Origin: Mycolicibacterium nivoides
Lineage (GTDB): Bacteria > Actinomycetota > Actinomycetes > Mycobacteriales > Mycobacteriaceae
Reading direction: 5' to 3'
Length of the DNA stretch: 64,000 bases
NCBI RefSeq assembly: GCF_003855255.1
Contig: NZ_CP034072.1
Location: forward strand, 558,001-622,000
Shown here piece by piece: positions 19,998 through 27,796 of this stretch. Within the stretch, counting starts at the first letter, position 1. Each line of letters opens with the position of its first letter. A program made the translations under genes and the position numbers. A model generated the notes under the pieces. The model was not told the DNA's origin, made no database searches, and saw only the letters and a list, made by a program, of their open reading frames with translations.

Positions 19998-20609
19998 TCA
20001 CCTTCGCGTACCGCTGACCACCCAGACGGACCCCTTGCCGTCGCCACGCTCGGCCACTGAAACGTCGTCGAATCCGGTGTCGCGACACAGTGTCGCGAAC
20101 GACTCGGCCTGCTGCAGCGTCCAGCCGTGGCTCGCCAATCCCGTGGCGTCGGGAGGTGATTGACGCTCGATCGCGATCAACCGTCCGCCGGGCACGAGCA
20201 CGCGGCGTGCCTCGGCAACCGCTTTGTCGACGTCCTGCCAATGGTGCACGGTGGCCAATGCCCACACCACTGTCGCCGATCCGTCAGGCACCGGCAGGGC
20301 TTCGGCGGTGCCCACCCTCCAGCTGATGGGTGCGCGTTTCGGTGTGACCAGGCGCGCGATGCGCAGCATGGTCGACGCGGGGTCGACGCCCGTCACTCGC
20401 GCACCGCGGCGGGCGGCCACCCGGGCGGCGGTACCCGGTCCGCAACCCACATCCACGACGTGGTCCGCGGAGGAGAGCTGCGCGGTATCGGCGGCCAACC
20501 GAGCCTTCGCCCGGCCTACCAAGAGAAAGACCAGCCCGCACAACACCCCGGTGACACCCGCGAACCCAGGGTGATCGGCATGGTGATTGATCGCACGCGC
20601 GGCGTCCAT
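19998..20609 (-). CDS. SAM-dependent class I methyltransferase
   Basis: 203 residues. Motif I VVDVGCGPGTAARVAARRG (51-69), the acidic GVDPAS loop and the later RVLVPGGRLIAIER strand give a standard methyltransferase fold. A hydrophobic stretch at residues 18-31 suggests a membrane-near or lipid-like substrate, but this is a guess. The gene is divergent from a MerR regulator 46 bases away, and its promoter has MerR-type geometry, so it is probably the regulated target. M. tuberculosis has the ugp genes after dinF instead, so this pair looks lineage-specific. Confidence 0.82.
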   Translation of the reverse strand: MDAARAINHHADHPGFAGVTGVLCGLVFLLVGRAKARLAADTAQLSSADHVVDVGCGPGTAARVAARRGARVTGVDPASTMLRIARLVTPKRAPISWRVGTAEALPVPDGSATVVWALATVHHWQDVDKAVAEARRVLVPGGRLIAIERQSPPDATGLASHGWTLQQAESFATLCRDTGFDDVSVAERGDGKGSVWVVSGTRR

Positions 20610-20616
20610 GGGGTAG

Positions 20617-20647
20617 ACCTTGCCGGTTCAAGGTGGGTTGAAGTCAA
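20617..20647 (-). promoter_or_regulatory. MerR-type promoter and operator of the methyltransferase gene
   Basis: On the minus strand, TTGACT (20647-20642) and CAAGGT (20622-20617) are separated by exactly 19 bases, the over-long spacer typical of MerR-activated promoters. The spacer region carries two dyads: ACCTTG-N6-CAAGGT (20617-20634) and TTCAA-N6-TTGAA (20627-20642). The -10 ends seven bases before the ATG of the methyltransferase. Confidence 0.65.
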
Positions 20648-20655
20648 ATGGCGGC

Positions 20656-21099
20656 ATGGACGTGATCCCGATCGGCGAGGCCGCTGCGAGGTTGCAGATG
20701 AGCCCGTCGGCGTTGCGGTACTACGACGAACGTGGGCTGGTGTCCCCACGGCTGCGGCGGGCCGGCAAGCGCATGTACGGGCCCGAGGAGCTTCGCCGGC
20801 TCGCATTGCTCAAGATTGTGAACCGGTTGGGTCTTCCACTCGACACCGCGGCCGCGGTGCTCGACGCGCCGAGTGAGCAGTGGCGCGCGACGGTGCGCGA
20901 GCAGATCGCCGCGCTGGATCGGGTGATCGCGCAAGCGCAAGGGGCGCAACAGTTTCTGACGCATGCGTTGCGTTGCCCGAAAGAGCATCCCGCACGCGAA
21001 TGCGACATGATGATCGGTGCGCTCGACAGGCTGGTCGACGGGATGAGCGTCGAGGAACTCGCCACCGGCGAGGCCGGAACGGGGTGGCTCGTCGACTGA
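20656..21099 (+). CDS. MerR family transcriptional regulator
   Basis: 147 residues. The N-terminal winged helix (IPIGEAAARLQMSPSALRYY, 4-23) and the RRYxPE-like KRMYGPEELRR are classic MerR. After the dimerisation helix comes RCPKEHPARECDMM with Cys107 and Cys116 spaced C-X8-C, similar to the metal- or redox-sensing loop of CueR, ZntR and SoxR-type proteins. It probably senses a metal or oxidant and activates the divergent methyltransferase. The ATG at 20656 is chosen; the upstream ATG at 20620 lies inside the operator. Confidence 0.86.
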   Translation: MDVIPIGEAAARLQMSPSALRYYDERGLVSPRLRRAGKRMYGPEELRRLALLKIVNRLGLPLDTAAAVLDAPSEQWRATVREQIAALDRVIAQAQGAQQFLTHALRCPKEHPARECDMMIGALDRLVDGMSVEELATGEAGTGWLVD

Positions 21100-21129
21100 T
21101 CCTGCGCCTCCTCTGCCGCGCCTGCCGCG

Positions 21130-21187
21130 CGAGCGACCGCAGATGTACGCGACACACCGGGCGTTGCTGTACAGACACGGTCGCTCG
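21130..21187. repeat. 58-bp palindromic repeat, copy C
   Basis: Exactly 58 bases with perfect arms CGAGCGACCG and CGGTCGCTCG. The interior has TGTACGCGACACACCGGG and CTGTACAGACA. It shares GTACGCGACAC with copy B in the same orientation and the right half GTACAGACACGGTCGCTCG with copy A. It lies between the convergent merR and echA16 genes. Confidence 0.85.
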
Positions 21188-21227
21188 CGGTGCAAGGGGC
21201 ATCGCGGTGCCAGGAGGGGCGGCAGTG

Positions 21228-21983
21228 TCAGCGCACCTGCGCGCGCCCCCGCTCGATCACGGCACCGCGGTTGGCCGCGATGTCGTCACCGGTGGCCGTC
21301 GCCATCCATTCGCGCGCCGAGGCAGCCTCGATCCAGAGACCCTGATCGGTCTGGGACGCGTCGATGCGGTGATACGAGGCGAGCAGGGCCCGGACGGCGG
21401 CCTGATTGTTGGCGACGATCGAGGCGGCCACCCGGCGGGCGGCGGGCAGCAGCTCGTCGTGGGGGACCACCTCGGTGACCAGGCCGGCGCGCAGGGCCTC
21501 GGCGGCCGAGAGGTAGTCGCCGGTGAGGCTCATCCGACGGGCCAGGCCCACGCCGACCTTCTGCGGCAGTCGCACGCTCAGGCCCCAGGTCGGCAGCAGA
21601 CCCACCCGGGCGTGGGTGTCCGCGAACTTGGCCTGCTCCGAGGCGATCAGGATGTCGCAGTACAGCGCCAATTCCAGGCCTCCGGTGACCGCGGCGCCGT
21701 TGATGGCCCCGATCACCGGTTTGGTCATCGCGGGCCATTTGGGGGAGATGTCGGGCAGTTCGGTGGTGTCGCCGAGTTCCTTGAGATCCAGGCCCGCGCA
21801 GAACACCGGGTCGGCGCCGGTGAGGAGGACGACGTCGACGGCGTCATCGGCCTGTGCTGTGCGCAGCGCACCGTAGAACTCCGTGCGCAGCTGCGTCGAC
21901 AGCGCATTGCGCGACTCGGGCCGATTCAGCGTCAGGGTTCGGACCCGGTCGGTGGTATCGATCAGCAGCACTGGATCGGTCAT
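21228..21983 (-). CDS. echA16: Enoyl-CoA hydratase/isomerase (EchA16-like)
   Basis: 251-residue crotonase-fold protein likely acting in fatty acid or sterol side-chain beta-oxidation. The oxyanion-hole motifs are TGADPVFCAGLDLKEL (about 54-69) and NGAAVTGGLELALYCD (about 93-108). The sequence closely resembles Rv2831 (echA16) as remembered, including WPAMTKPVIGAINGAA. The catalytic Glu positions of true hydratases are not obvious, so the substrate and reaction (hydratase or isomerase) remain open. Its promoter faces that of DUF2277. Confidence 0.87.
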   Translation of the reverse strand: MTDPVLLIDTTDRVRTLTLNRPESRNALSTQLRTEFYGALRTAQADDAVDVVLLTGADPVFCAGLDLKELGDTTELPDISPKWPAMTKPVIGAINGAAVTGGLELALYCDILIASEQAKFADTHARVGLLPTWGLSVRLPQKVGVGLARRMSLTGDYLSAAEALRAGLVTEVVPHDELLPAARRVAASIVANNQAAVRALLASYHRIDASQTDQGLWIEAASAREWMATATGDDIAANRGAVIERGRAQVR

Positions 21984-21989
21984 TCGCTC

Positions 21990-21995
21990 ACCGTA
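21990..21995 (-). promoter_or_regulatory. -10 hexamer TACGGT for echA16
   Basis: Read on the minus strand, TACGGT ends six bases before the ATG of echA16, the leaderless spacing. Confidence 0.45.
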
Positions 21996-22015
21996 GCCGC
22001 CGGGCCCAACCGGCC

Positions 22016-22021
22016 TATCGT
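22016..22021 (+). promoter_or_regulatory. -10 hexamer TATCGT for the DUF2277 gene
   Basis: TATCGT ends seven bases before the ATG at 22029. Together with the echA16 hexamer it makes a compact divergent promoter in a 45-base gap. Confidence 0.45.
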
Positions 22022-22028
22022 GGGTGGT

Positions 22029-22292
22029 ATGTGCCGCAACATCACAGAGCTGCGCGGGCTGGAACCCGCCGCCAGCGACGAGGAGATCGAGGCCGCAGCC
22101 CGCCAGTACGTGCGCAAGGTCAGCGGTATGACCCGGCCGACCGGTGCCAACGTCGAGGCGTTCGAGGCCGCGGTCGCCGAGGTCACCGCGACGACGACAC
22201 GGCTGCTCGACGGGCTGGCCCCGCGCCGTCAGCCGCCCAAGACCGTTCCGCCGCTGCGCCGTCCGGAGGTCCGCGCCCGGCTGGCAACATGA
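22029..22292 (+). CDS. DUF2277 family small protein
   Basis: 87 residues beginning MCRNITELRGLEPAASDEEI, the signature of DUF2277, a family of small conserved proteins of unknown function. ATEEEI-like helix residues and the QYVRKVSGM segment are conserved in relatives I recall. The C-terminal third is Pro/Arg-rich. The stop overlaps the ATG of the DUF1802 gene by four bases, so the two are co-translated. Confidence 0.82.
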   Translation: MCRNITELRGLEPAASDEEIEAAARQYVRKVSGMTRPTGANVEAFEAAVAEVTATTTRLLDGLAPRRQPPKTVPPLRRPEVRARLAT

Positions 22293-22852
22293 TCCAGCGC
22301 GAGCTGACCCAACCCTCCCTCAAGGAGTGGAGTGCGGCCGTGCACGCGTTGCTCGACGGCCGTCAGACCGTGCTGCTGCGCAAGGGCGGTATCCACGAGA
22401 AGCGGTTCTCGGTGGCCGCACCCGAGTTCATCCTGTTCCCGACGATCGCGCACAGCCATGCCGAACGGGTGCGGCCACAACACGCGGACCTGCTCGACGC
22501 TGCCGCGCAAGACAGCACCGAGGACGCTGTGGTGATTCGGGCCGGGGCGAAAGTTGTTGCCGCAGTGGAGGTCAACCGCCCGGAGTTCATCGATGAACTC
22601 GCCGATCTGCACATCTGGACCTCCGAATCGGTGCGGGCTGACCGGCTCGATTTCCGCCCCAAACACCGATTGACCGTCCTGGTCGTCCAGGTCAGCCCGT
22701 TGCTTACACCGATCTGGCTGGCCCGCACACCCGAATTCGCCGGGTGCAAGAGCTGGGTCGACCTGCCGGTCCGGGCGGACTGGGGCCCACCGGTGCACGA
22801 CGACGCGGTGCTGCGCGACGTCGCCGAGCGGGTGCGAACCTCAGTCGGCTGA
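22289..22852 (+). CDS. DUF1802 family protein
   Basis: 187 residues. SLKEWSAAVHALLDGRQTVLLRKGGIHE followed by FILFPTIAHSHAERVRPQH is characteristic of DUF1802 (only the LLRKGGIHE core is needed to recognise it). The function is unknown; the family is sometimes encoded near nucleic acid enzymes, but no such neighbour is seen here. It is coupled to the DUF2277 gene by an ATGA overlap. Its last twelve bases overlap the convergent hydrolase gene. Confidence 0.75.
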   Translation: MIQRELTQPSLKEWSAAVHALLDGRQTVLLRKGGIHEKRFSVAAPEFILFPTIAHSHAERVRPQHADLLDAAAQDSTEDAVVIRAGAKVVAAVEVNRPEFIDELADLHIWTSESVRADRLDFRPKHRLTVLVVQVSPLLTPIWLARTPEFAGCKSWVDLPVRADWGPPVHDDAVLRDVAERVRTSVG

Positions 22853-24484
22853 CGGCGGCACCGGGCCGGCGGGCAGCACCAGCCGCGACATCCCACCCTC
22901 GCCGTGATGCACGCTGTGGGTGGCCCGGACCAGCTTGGAACCGGAGATCGGCGGTTCGGCGGTGCCTAGATTGCGGGCGAACCGCGGATGCGATCCACCG
23001 GCGATCAGCAGCCGGATCCGTGCCCCTGCCCGGAAGTGGTGTGCGACGGCATCCAGCTCGAGGCGAACCGGCCCGGTGTGGCCGTTCAATCGGCGGAAAG
23101 CGTCGGATACGTTGCGGGACCGGCCCTTTGCGTCCACCTCGCTGATCCGGACGAAGATGTCGTGATGCGGGTTGTCGCAGTTGTGTGCCAGCTCGACGAC
23201 CGGGTTGCCGGCCACGTACAGATCGGCCGAAAGTGGGTCGCCGGTGAACGTCAGCACATCGCTGCGCCGGGCCAGCCGGGTGTCGTCGCGGTAACCGCCC
23301 GTCGCGGCCAGCAGTCGCCCGCCGACCGTGGGGGTGGGGTCGGCGGGGTGGTAGGTGAATCCAGACGGTGGCGCGGATTCCGGCGGTGGTGTCTCGCCGA
23401 GGCGCCCCGCCGGCTGCAGGAACAACTCGTGTTCGGGCATGACCGGGGGCCAGTCGGCCAGCTCCACCCAACCGTGGCCGTTGACGTGGATCCGGACCGT
23501 GCTGCGGTTGGTTTCGCCGTCGCCGGCCAGGTGCGCACCGAGCCAGTCCAGCGATTCGCCGACCACGGTGGTGAGCCCTTTGGTCATCAGCTGCGTATGG
23601 GTCCACGGCCCGACCGTGAGCGCAACCGGGACGCCGCGCCGTTGCAGCTGCTCGTACTGCTCCAGCGTCTGGTTCAGGAAGAGGTCCTGCCACCCGCTCA
23701 GCAACAGAATGGGCAGTTCGACCCGTTGCAGGGCCTCGTGGAACCGCAGCCGGTCCCAGAACGGATCGTCGCGTTCGGGGTGTTCCAGCCAGGATTCGTA
23801 CCACGGGGCGCCGTCGCCCAGCAGCTGGCGGCCGGCCTCACCCATCGGCAGGCCGGCGGTCGCCTTGGCCAGCTCCGCGGGGCCCCGCAGCTGCCGGTTC
23901 AGGGCCTGCACCAGGCCGGGGTCCTCCTGGCGGGCCACCATCGCGCTCCAGCCCAGAAAATCGTTCAGAGTGAACGCGCCGGTGCCCCAGGCTGATTCGC
24001 TGAAATCATGCGGGCCGACGGTGATGACGGCCGCTTTCATCTCCGGCGGCGGGTCGACCAGCAGCGCCCACTGGGTGAAGCCGAGGTAGGACAGCCCCAC
24101 CGTGGCGAACGACCCGGTGAACCAGGGCTGGTTCCGCAACCAGGCCACGGTATCGGCGCCATCGGCCATCTCGTGCACCATCGGGGTGAACTGACCTCCA
24201 GAGCCGAAGGTCCCGCGCACACTCTGCAACACCACGTGATATCCGCGGGCCGCATAGACCTGCGCGAACACCGGGGAGAACGGGAAGCGGCGGCCATACG
24301 GTCCGCGTACCAGCAGCGTGCCCGCGGGACGGTCGGTGACGGGCGCGTAGTGGTCGGCGACCAGTTCGACGCCGTCGCGCATCGGCACCCGCAGCCCGTG
24401 CTGCACGGTGAAGTCGGTCTCGTGCGGCGGTAGGCCCAGGATCCTGCTGACGGCCTTGCCGGCGTACCGGCCGAATGTGCTCAC
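22841..24484 (-). CDS. CocE/NonD-type alpha/beta hydrolase (Rv2800 homologue)
   Basis: 547 residues, peptidase family S15-like. The N-terminal alpha/beta hydrolase has the nucleophile elbow GLSYLGFTQW, an upstream GPYGRR, and a helical cap. The C-terminal jelly-roll domain ends with RIRLLIAGGSHPRFARNLGT, the usual CocE/X-Pro peptidase closing motif. It hydrolyses an ester or amide; the natural substrate is unknown. The start is a GTG with a -10 hexamer six bases upstream. In M. tuberculosis Rv2800 lies next to Rv2799, as here. Confidence 0.86.
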   Translation of the reverse strand: MSTFGRYAGKAVSRILGLPPHETDFTVQHGLRVPMRDGVELVADHYAPVTDRPAGTLLVRGPYGRRFPFSPVFAQVYAARGYHVVLQSVRGTFGSGGQFTPMVHEMADGADTVAWLRNQPWFTGSFATVGLSYLGFTQWALLVDPPPEMKAAVITVGPHDFSESAWGTGAFTLNDFLGWSAMVARQEDPGLVQALNRQLRGPAELAKATAGLPMGEAGRQLLGDGAPWYESWLEHPERDDPFWDRLRFHEALQRVELPILLLSGWQDLFLNQTLEQYEQLQRRGVPVALTVGPWTHTQLMTKGLTTVVGESLDWLGAHLAGDGETNRSTVRIHVNGHGWVELADWPPVMPEHELFLQPAGRLGETPPPESAPPSGFTYHPADPTPTVGGRLLAATGGYRDDTRLARRSDVLTFTGDPLSADLYVAGNPVVELAHNCDNPHHDIFVRISEVDAKGRSRNVSDAFRRLNGHTGPVRLELDAVAHHFRAGARIRLLIAGGSHPRFARNLGTAEPPISGSKLVRATHSVHHGEGGMSRLVLPAGPVPPSAD

Positions 24485-24490
24485 CTAGCC

Positions 24491-24496
24491 AGGCTA
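24491..24496 (-). promoter_or_regulatory. -10 hexamer TAGCCT for the CocE-type hydrolase
   Basis: On the minus strand TAGCCT ends six bases before the GTG at 24484. The hydrolase may therefore be transcribed independently of the upstream DUF3558 gene. Confidence 0.4.
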
Positions 24497-24516
24497 CGGA
24501 TCGGTCGCGGCAACCC

Positions 24517-25113
24517 TCAGAACTTGTAGTACGGCGCCAGTTCGTGGGCTCGCTGCAAGTTGGTCTGCAGGCAGTCCGGCCGGTCCGGGGAGTGGACGGG
24601 CGAGTAGAACAGCGACTGCTGGATGACGCCGTAGCTGGTGTCGAAGGCGATCATGCAGGTGATCCACCAGCGGTCGTTCCAGTCGGTGGGCTTCATGATC
24701 CAGTACTGCGCGGCCCGGTGCCCGTTGATGTCCAGTTCGACCGCGTCGGGCGGGATGGTCTGCTCGTAGGTGCGCCAGACGAATGCCTCGACGGCCATCT
24801 GGTAGTCACCGGCGTCGTAGTGGCACCGCAGGCTGTCCTCGGGCTCCGGCGGGGTGAAGGCCAGGCCGAGCCGCTGAACCGCGTCGAACGGGATGTCGTT
24901 GCACGGATCGAACGGTGACGGGTCCGTGGTCTCGATGACCGGCCACTTGATCGTCGTGGACACGTTGGTCATCGGGAGGTCTGTGGCATCGAGGTGCAGC
25001 GGGCCGGCGCCCGCGACCTCGGTGGGGCCCGACTGCCACCCCACGATCACCGCCGATACCAGCGCCGCAACCATGCCTGTCGATGCCGACAGCAGACGCC
25101 ACTTGGCGGCCAT
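24517..25113 (-). CDS. DUF3558-like secreted or membrane-anchored protein (Rv2799 homologue)
   Basis: 198 residues. One N-terminal hydrophobic segment (STGMVAALVSAVIVGW, about 10-25) is an anchor or uncleaved signal, followed by an extracytoplasmic domain. FDPCNDIPFDAVQRLGL and the paired cysteines (CHYDAGDY; ITCMIAFDTSYG) fit the DUF3558 family of actinobacterial envelope proteins. The ATG at 25113 follows GAGGGGGTGTG; the adjacent GTG at 25116 is equally possible. A KstR-like box lies about 90 bases upstream, suggesting link to sterol or lipid metabolism. Function unknown. Confidence 0.78.
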   Translation of the reverse strand: MAAKWRLLSASTGMVAALVSAVIVGWQSGPTEVAGAGPLHLDATDLPMTNVSTTIKWPVIETTDPSPFDPCNDIPFDAVQRLGLAFTPPEPEDSLRCHYDAGDYQMAVEAFVWRTYEQTIPPDAVELDINGHRAAQYWIMKPTDWNDRWWITCMIAFDTSYGVIQQSLFYSPVHSPDRPDCLQTNLQRAHELAPYYKF

Positions 25114-25197
25114 CACACCCCCTCGTAGTTTGGTGGCAAAACGTTCCCCGGCTTGCGGGGAGTGTAGCGGTCGGTTGCAACGGACTCGACCATAAAC

Positions 25198-25211
25198 GAG
25201 AACCTGTTCTA
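25198..25211. promoter_or_regulatory. KstR-like operator
   Basis: GAGAACCTGTTCTA has the AAC-NN-GTT core of the published KstR consensus TNNAACNNGTTNNA and differs only in the first base. It lies between the divergent Rv2799-like and phosphoesterase genes. Confidence 0.5.
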
Positions 25212-25271
25212 GTTGTCAACGGCCTGCGCCGCCGCCGCCCGGTTAGGCTGGTCCGTTGTGGTGGTGCAACT

Positions 25272-26231
25272 GTGATTGATCACGAGTCGAGGGACCGGCA
25301 GCCGATTCTGTGGGCGATCAGCGATCTGCATACCGGGCACACCGGGAACAAGCCGGTCACTGAGTCCTTGTACCCGGCCTCGCCGGACGATTGGCTGATC
25401 GTCGCCGGTGACGTCGGGGAGCGCACCGACGAGATCCGGTGGGCGCTGGACCTGCTGCGCAAGCGGTTCGCGAAAGTCATCTGGGTTCCGGGCAACCACG
25501 AGCTGTGGACCACCAACAAGGACCCGATGCAGATCTTCGGCCGGGCCCGATATGACTACCTGGTCGACATGTGCGACCAGATGGGTGTCATCACCCCCGA
25601 GCACCCGTTCCCGGTCTGGACCGAACAGGGTGGCCCGGCCACGATCGTGCCGATGTTCCTGCTCTACGACTACACGTTCCTGCCCGAGGGGGCCTCCAAC
25701 AAGGCCGAGGGGCTGGCCATCGCCCGGGACCGCAACGTCGTCGGCACCGACGAGTTCCTGTTGTCCAGCGAGCCCTACGCGACCCGCGACGCCTGGTGCC
25801 GTGACCGCGTGGCGGCCACCCGCAAGCGACTCGAAGACATGGACTGGATGGACCCGACGGTTCTCGTCAACCATTTCCCGCTGGTCCGCGAACCCTGTGA
25901 CGCGATGTTCTATCCCGAGTTCTCGCTGTGGTGCGGTACGACGGCCACCAAGGACTGGCACACCCGCTACAACGCGATCTGCTCGGTGTACGGCCACCTG
26001 CACATTCCGCGCACCACCTGGTACGACGATGTGCGCTTCGAAGAAGTGTCGGTCGGTTATCCGCGGGAGTGGCGCCGCCGAAAGCCCTTCCGGTGGCTGC
26101 GCCAAATCCTGCCGGACCCCAACTACACACCCGGCTATCTCAACGAGTTCGGCGGACACTTCCAGATCACGGCCGAGATGCGCGCCCATGCCCAGCAGAT
26201 GCAGGAGCGGATCAAGGCGAGGCGCTCATGA
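25272..26231 (+). CDS. Calcineurin-like metallophosphoesterase (Rv2795c homologue)
   Basis: 319 residues. The five metallophosphoesterase blocks are in order: WAISDLHTGH, VAGDVGE, WVPGNHELW, VNHFPL and VYGHLHIPR. These bind the two catalytic metals. The substrate is unknown, but coupling with pptT (ATGA-type overlap at 26228) suggests a role in CoA or phosphopantetheine metabolism; in the literature the Rv2795c product is called PptH and removes phosphopantetheine from carrier proteins, opposing PptT. The GTG at 25272 gives a length near that of Rv2795c. Confidence 0.88.
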   Translation: MIDHESRDRQPILWAISDLHTGHTGNKPVTESLYPASPDDWLIVAGDVGERTDEIRWALDLLRKRFAKVIWVPGNHELWTTNKDPMQIFGRARYDYLVDMCDQMGVITPEHPFPVWTEQGGPATIVPMFLLYDYTFLPEGASNKAEGLAIARDRNVVGTDEFLLSSEPYATRDAWCRDRVAATRKRLEDMDWMDPTVLVNHFPLVREPCDAMFYPEFSLWCGTTATKDWHTRYNAICSVYGHLHIPRTTWYDDVRFEEVSVGYPREWRRRKPFRWLRQILPDPNYTPGYLNEFGGHFQITAEMRAHAQQMQERIKARRS

Positions 26232-26902
26232 GCGACACGCTGCTGGGGCAGGTGTTGCCCGACATGCCGGACAAGCTCGCCGCGGCCGAGATGTACGACG
26301 ACCCGCCGGGCCTGACGGCGCTGCCCGAGGAGGCGGCGCTGGTGGCCCGCGCGGTGGCCAAGCGCCGCAACGAGTTCACCACGGTGCGCTACTGCGCCCG
26401 CCAGGCGCTGGACGAGCTCGGCGTGGGTCCGGTGCCGATACTCAAGGGGGACAAGGGCGAGCCGTGCTGGCCCGATGGCATCGTCGGTAGCCTGACGCAC
26501 TGTCAGGGCTTTCGGGGGGCCGTAGTCGGCCGCGTCGGTGGGGTGAGATCAGTCGGCATCGATGCCGAACCGCACGACGTGCTGCCCGACGGAGTTCTGG
26601 GCGCCATCTCGCTGCCATTGGAGCGTTCCGAGCTCGGCGGGCTGCCGGACGGCCTGCACTGGGACCGAATCCTGTTCTGCGCCAAGGAGGCCACCTACAA
26701 GGCCTGGTATCCGCTGACGCACCGCTGGCTGGGCTTCGAGGATGCCCACATCACGTTCGGGGTGGACGACACCGGCGCGGCCGGAACGTTCCGGTCCCAG
26801 ATCCTCATCGACCCGGCCGCCGAACACGGGCCGCCGCTGACCGCCCTGGACGGCCGCTGGTCGGTGCGCGACGGCGTGACGTTGACGGCGATCGTGTTGT
26901 GA
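26228..26902 (+). CDS. pptT: 4'-phosphopantetheinyl transferase PptT
   Basis: 224-residue Sfp-type transferase that attaches the phosphopantetheine arm of CoA to acyl and peptidyl carrier proteins for mycolate, polyketide and siderophore synthesis. The Mg-binding motif [11 protein letters not shown] (about 107-117) and the [13 protein letters not shown] motif (about 148-160) are clear, as is [12 protein letters not shown]. It overlaps the preceding phosphatase gene and the following truB by four bases each. Corresponds to Rv2794c. Confidence 0.95.
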   Translation: MSDTLLGQVLPDMPDKLAAAEMYDDPPGLTALPEEAALVARAVAKRRNEFTTVRYCARQALDELGVGPVPILKGDKGEPCWPDGIVGSLTHCQGFRGAVVGRVGGVRSVGIDAEPHDVLPDGVLGAISLPLERSELGGLPDGLHWDRILFCAKEATYKAWYPLTHRWLGFEDAHITFGVDDTGAAGTFRSQILIDPAAEHGPPLTALDGRWSVRDGVTLTAIVL

Positions 26903-27786
26903 GCGGTCCAGAAGCCGGCCTGGTGATCGTCGACAAGCCGGCCGGGATGACCAGCCATGACGTGGTGGGGCGGTGCCGTCGGCTGTTCGGCACCCGCAAG
27001 GTGGGACATGCCGGCACCCTCGACCCGATGGCGACCGGCGTGCTGGTGGTCGGGATCGAGCGCGCCACCAAGATCCTCGGCCTCCTGACCGCCACCGACA
27101 AGTCCTATGCCGCGACAATCCGGCTCGGCCAGACCACGTCCACCGAGGACGCCGAAGGTGAAGTGCTGCAGACGGTTTCCGCTGCCCATGTCACCGACGA
27201 TCAGATCGAGGACGCGGTCGCGGCACTGCGCGGGGAGATCGAGCAGGTGCCCTCGGCGGTGAGCGCCATCAAGGTCGACGGGCAACGGGCCTACAAGCTG
27301 GCCCGCGAAGGCAAGGCGCCGGAGCTTGCGGCTCGGCGGGTCAGGATCGACCGCTTCACGGTGGACGCTGTCCGTCGTGTTGAAGAGTTTGTCGACGTGG
27401 ATGTCACCGTGGACTGTTCGTCGGGCACCTACATTCGGGCACTGGCCCGCGACGTCGGTGCTGCGCTCGGTGTCGGCGGACATCTGACGGCGTTGCGGCG
27501 CACCAAGGTTGGGCGCTACGGACTCGAAGAGGCGCGCACCCTGGAGCAGCTGACCGATGCCGCGAAATTGAGCTATTCGCTGGACGCCGCTTGCCTGCTC
27601 GGGTTTCCGCGCCGCGACCTCACCGACGCGGAGACCGAGGATGCCCGGCACGGCCGGGCGCTGGCACCGGCAGGCATCGACGGGATCTATGCCGCCACCG
27701 CACCCGACGGTCGGGTCATCGCGCTGCTGCAGGACGGCTCGTCGCGCACCAAGAACGTCGTGGTGTTGCGGCCCGCCACCTTGTAG
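26899..27786 (+). CDS. truB: tRNA pseudouridine(55) synthase TruB
   Basis: 295 residues; makes pseudouridine 55 in the T-loop of tRNA. The catalytic motif [16 protein letters not shown] holds the nucleophilic Asp (about residue 41). [20 protein letters not shown] and [14 protein letters not shown] are further TruB blocks. The GTG start overlaps the pptT stop. The next gene converges ten bases downstream. Confidence 0.95.
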   Translation: MSGPEAGLVIVDKPAGMTSHDVVGRCRRLFGTRKVGHAGTLDPMATGVLVVGIERATKILGLLTATDKSYAATIRLGQTTSTEDAEGEVLQTVSAAHVTDDQIEDAVAALRGEIEQVPSAVSAIKVDGQRAYKLAREGKAPELAARRVRIDRFTVDAVRRVEEFVDVDVTVDCSSGTYIRALARDVGAALGVGGHLTALRRTKVGRYGLEEARTLEQLTDAAKLSYSLDAACLLGFPRRDLTDAETEDARHGRALAPAGIDGIYAATAPDGRVIALLQDGSSRTKNVVVLRPATL

Positions 27787-27796
27787 GCGCCGTGCC

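Noticed and set aside
20880..22292. 470-residue plus-strand frame from merR to DUF2277
   Set aside because: It runs through merR out of frame, repeat C and antisense to echA16. Only its last 87 codons (DUF2277) are real.
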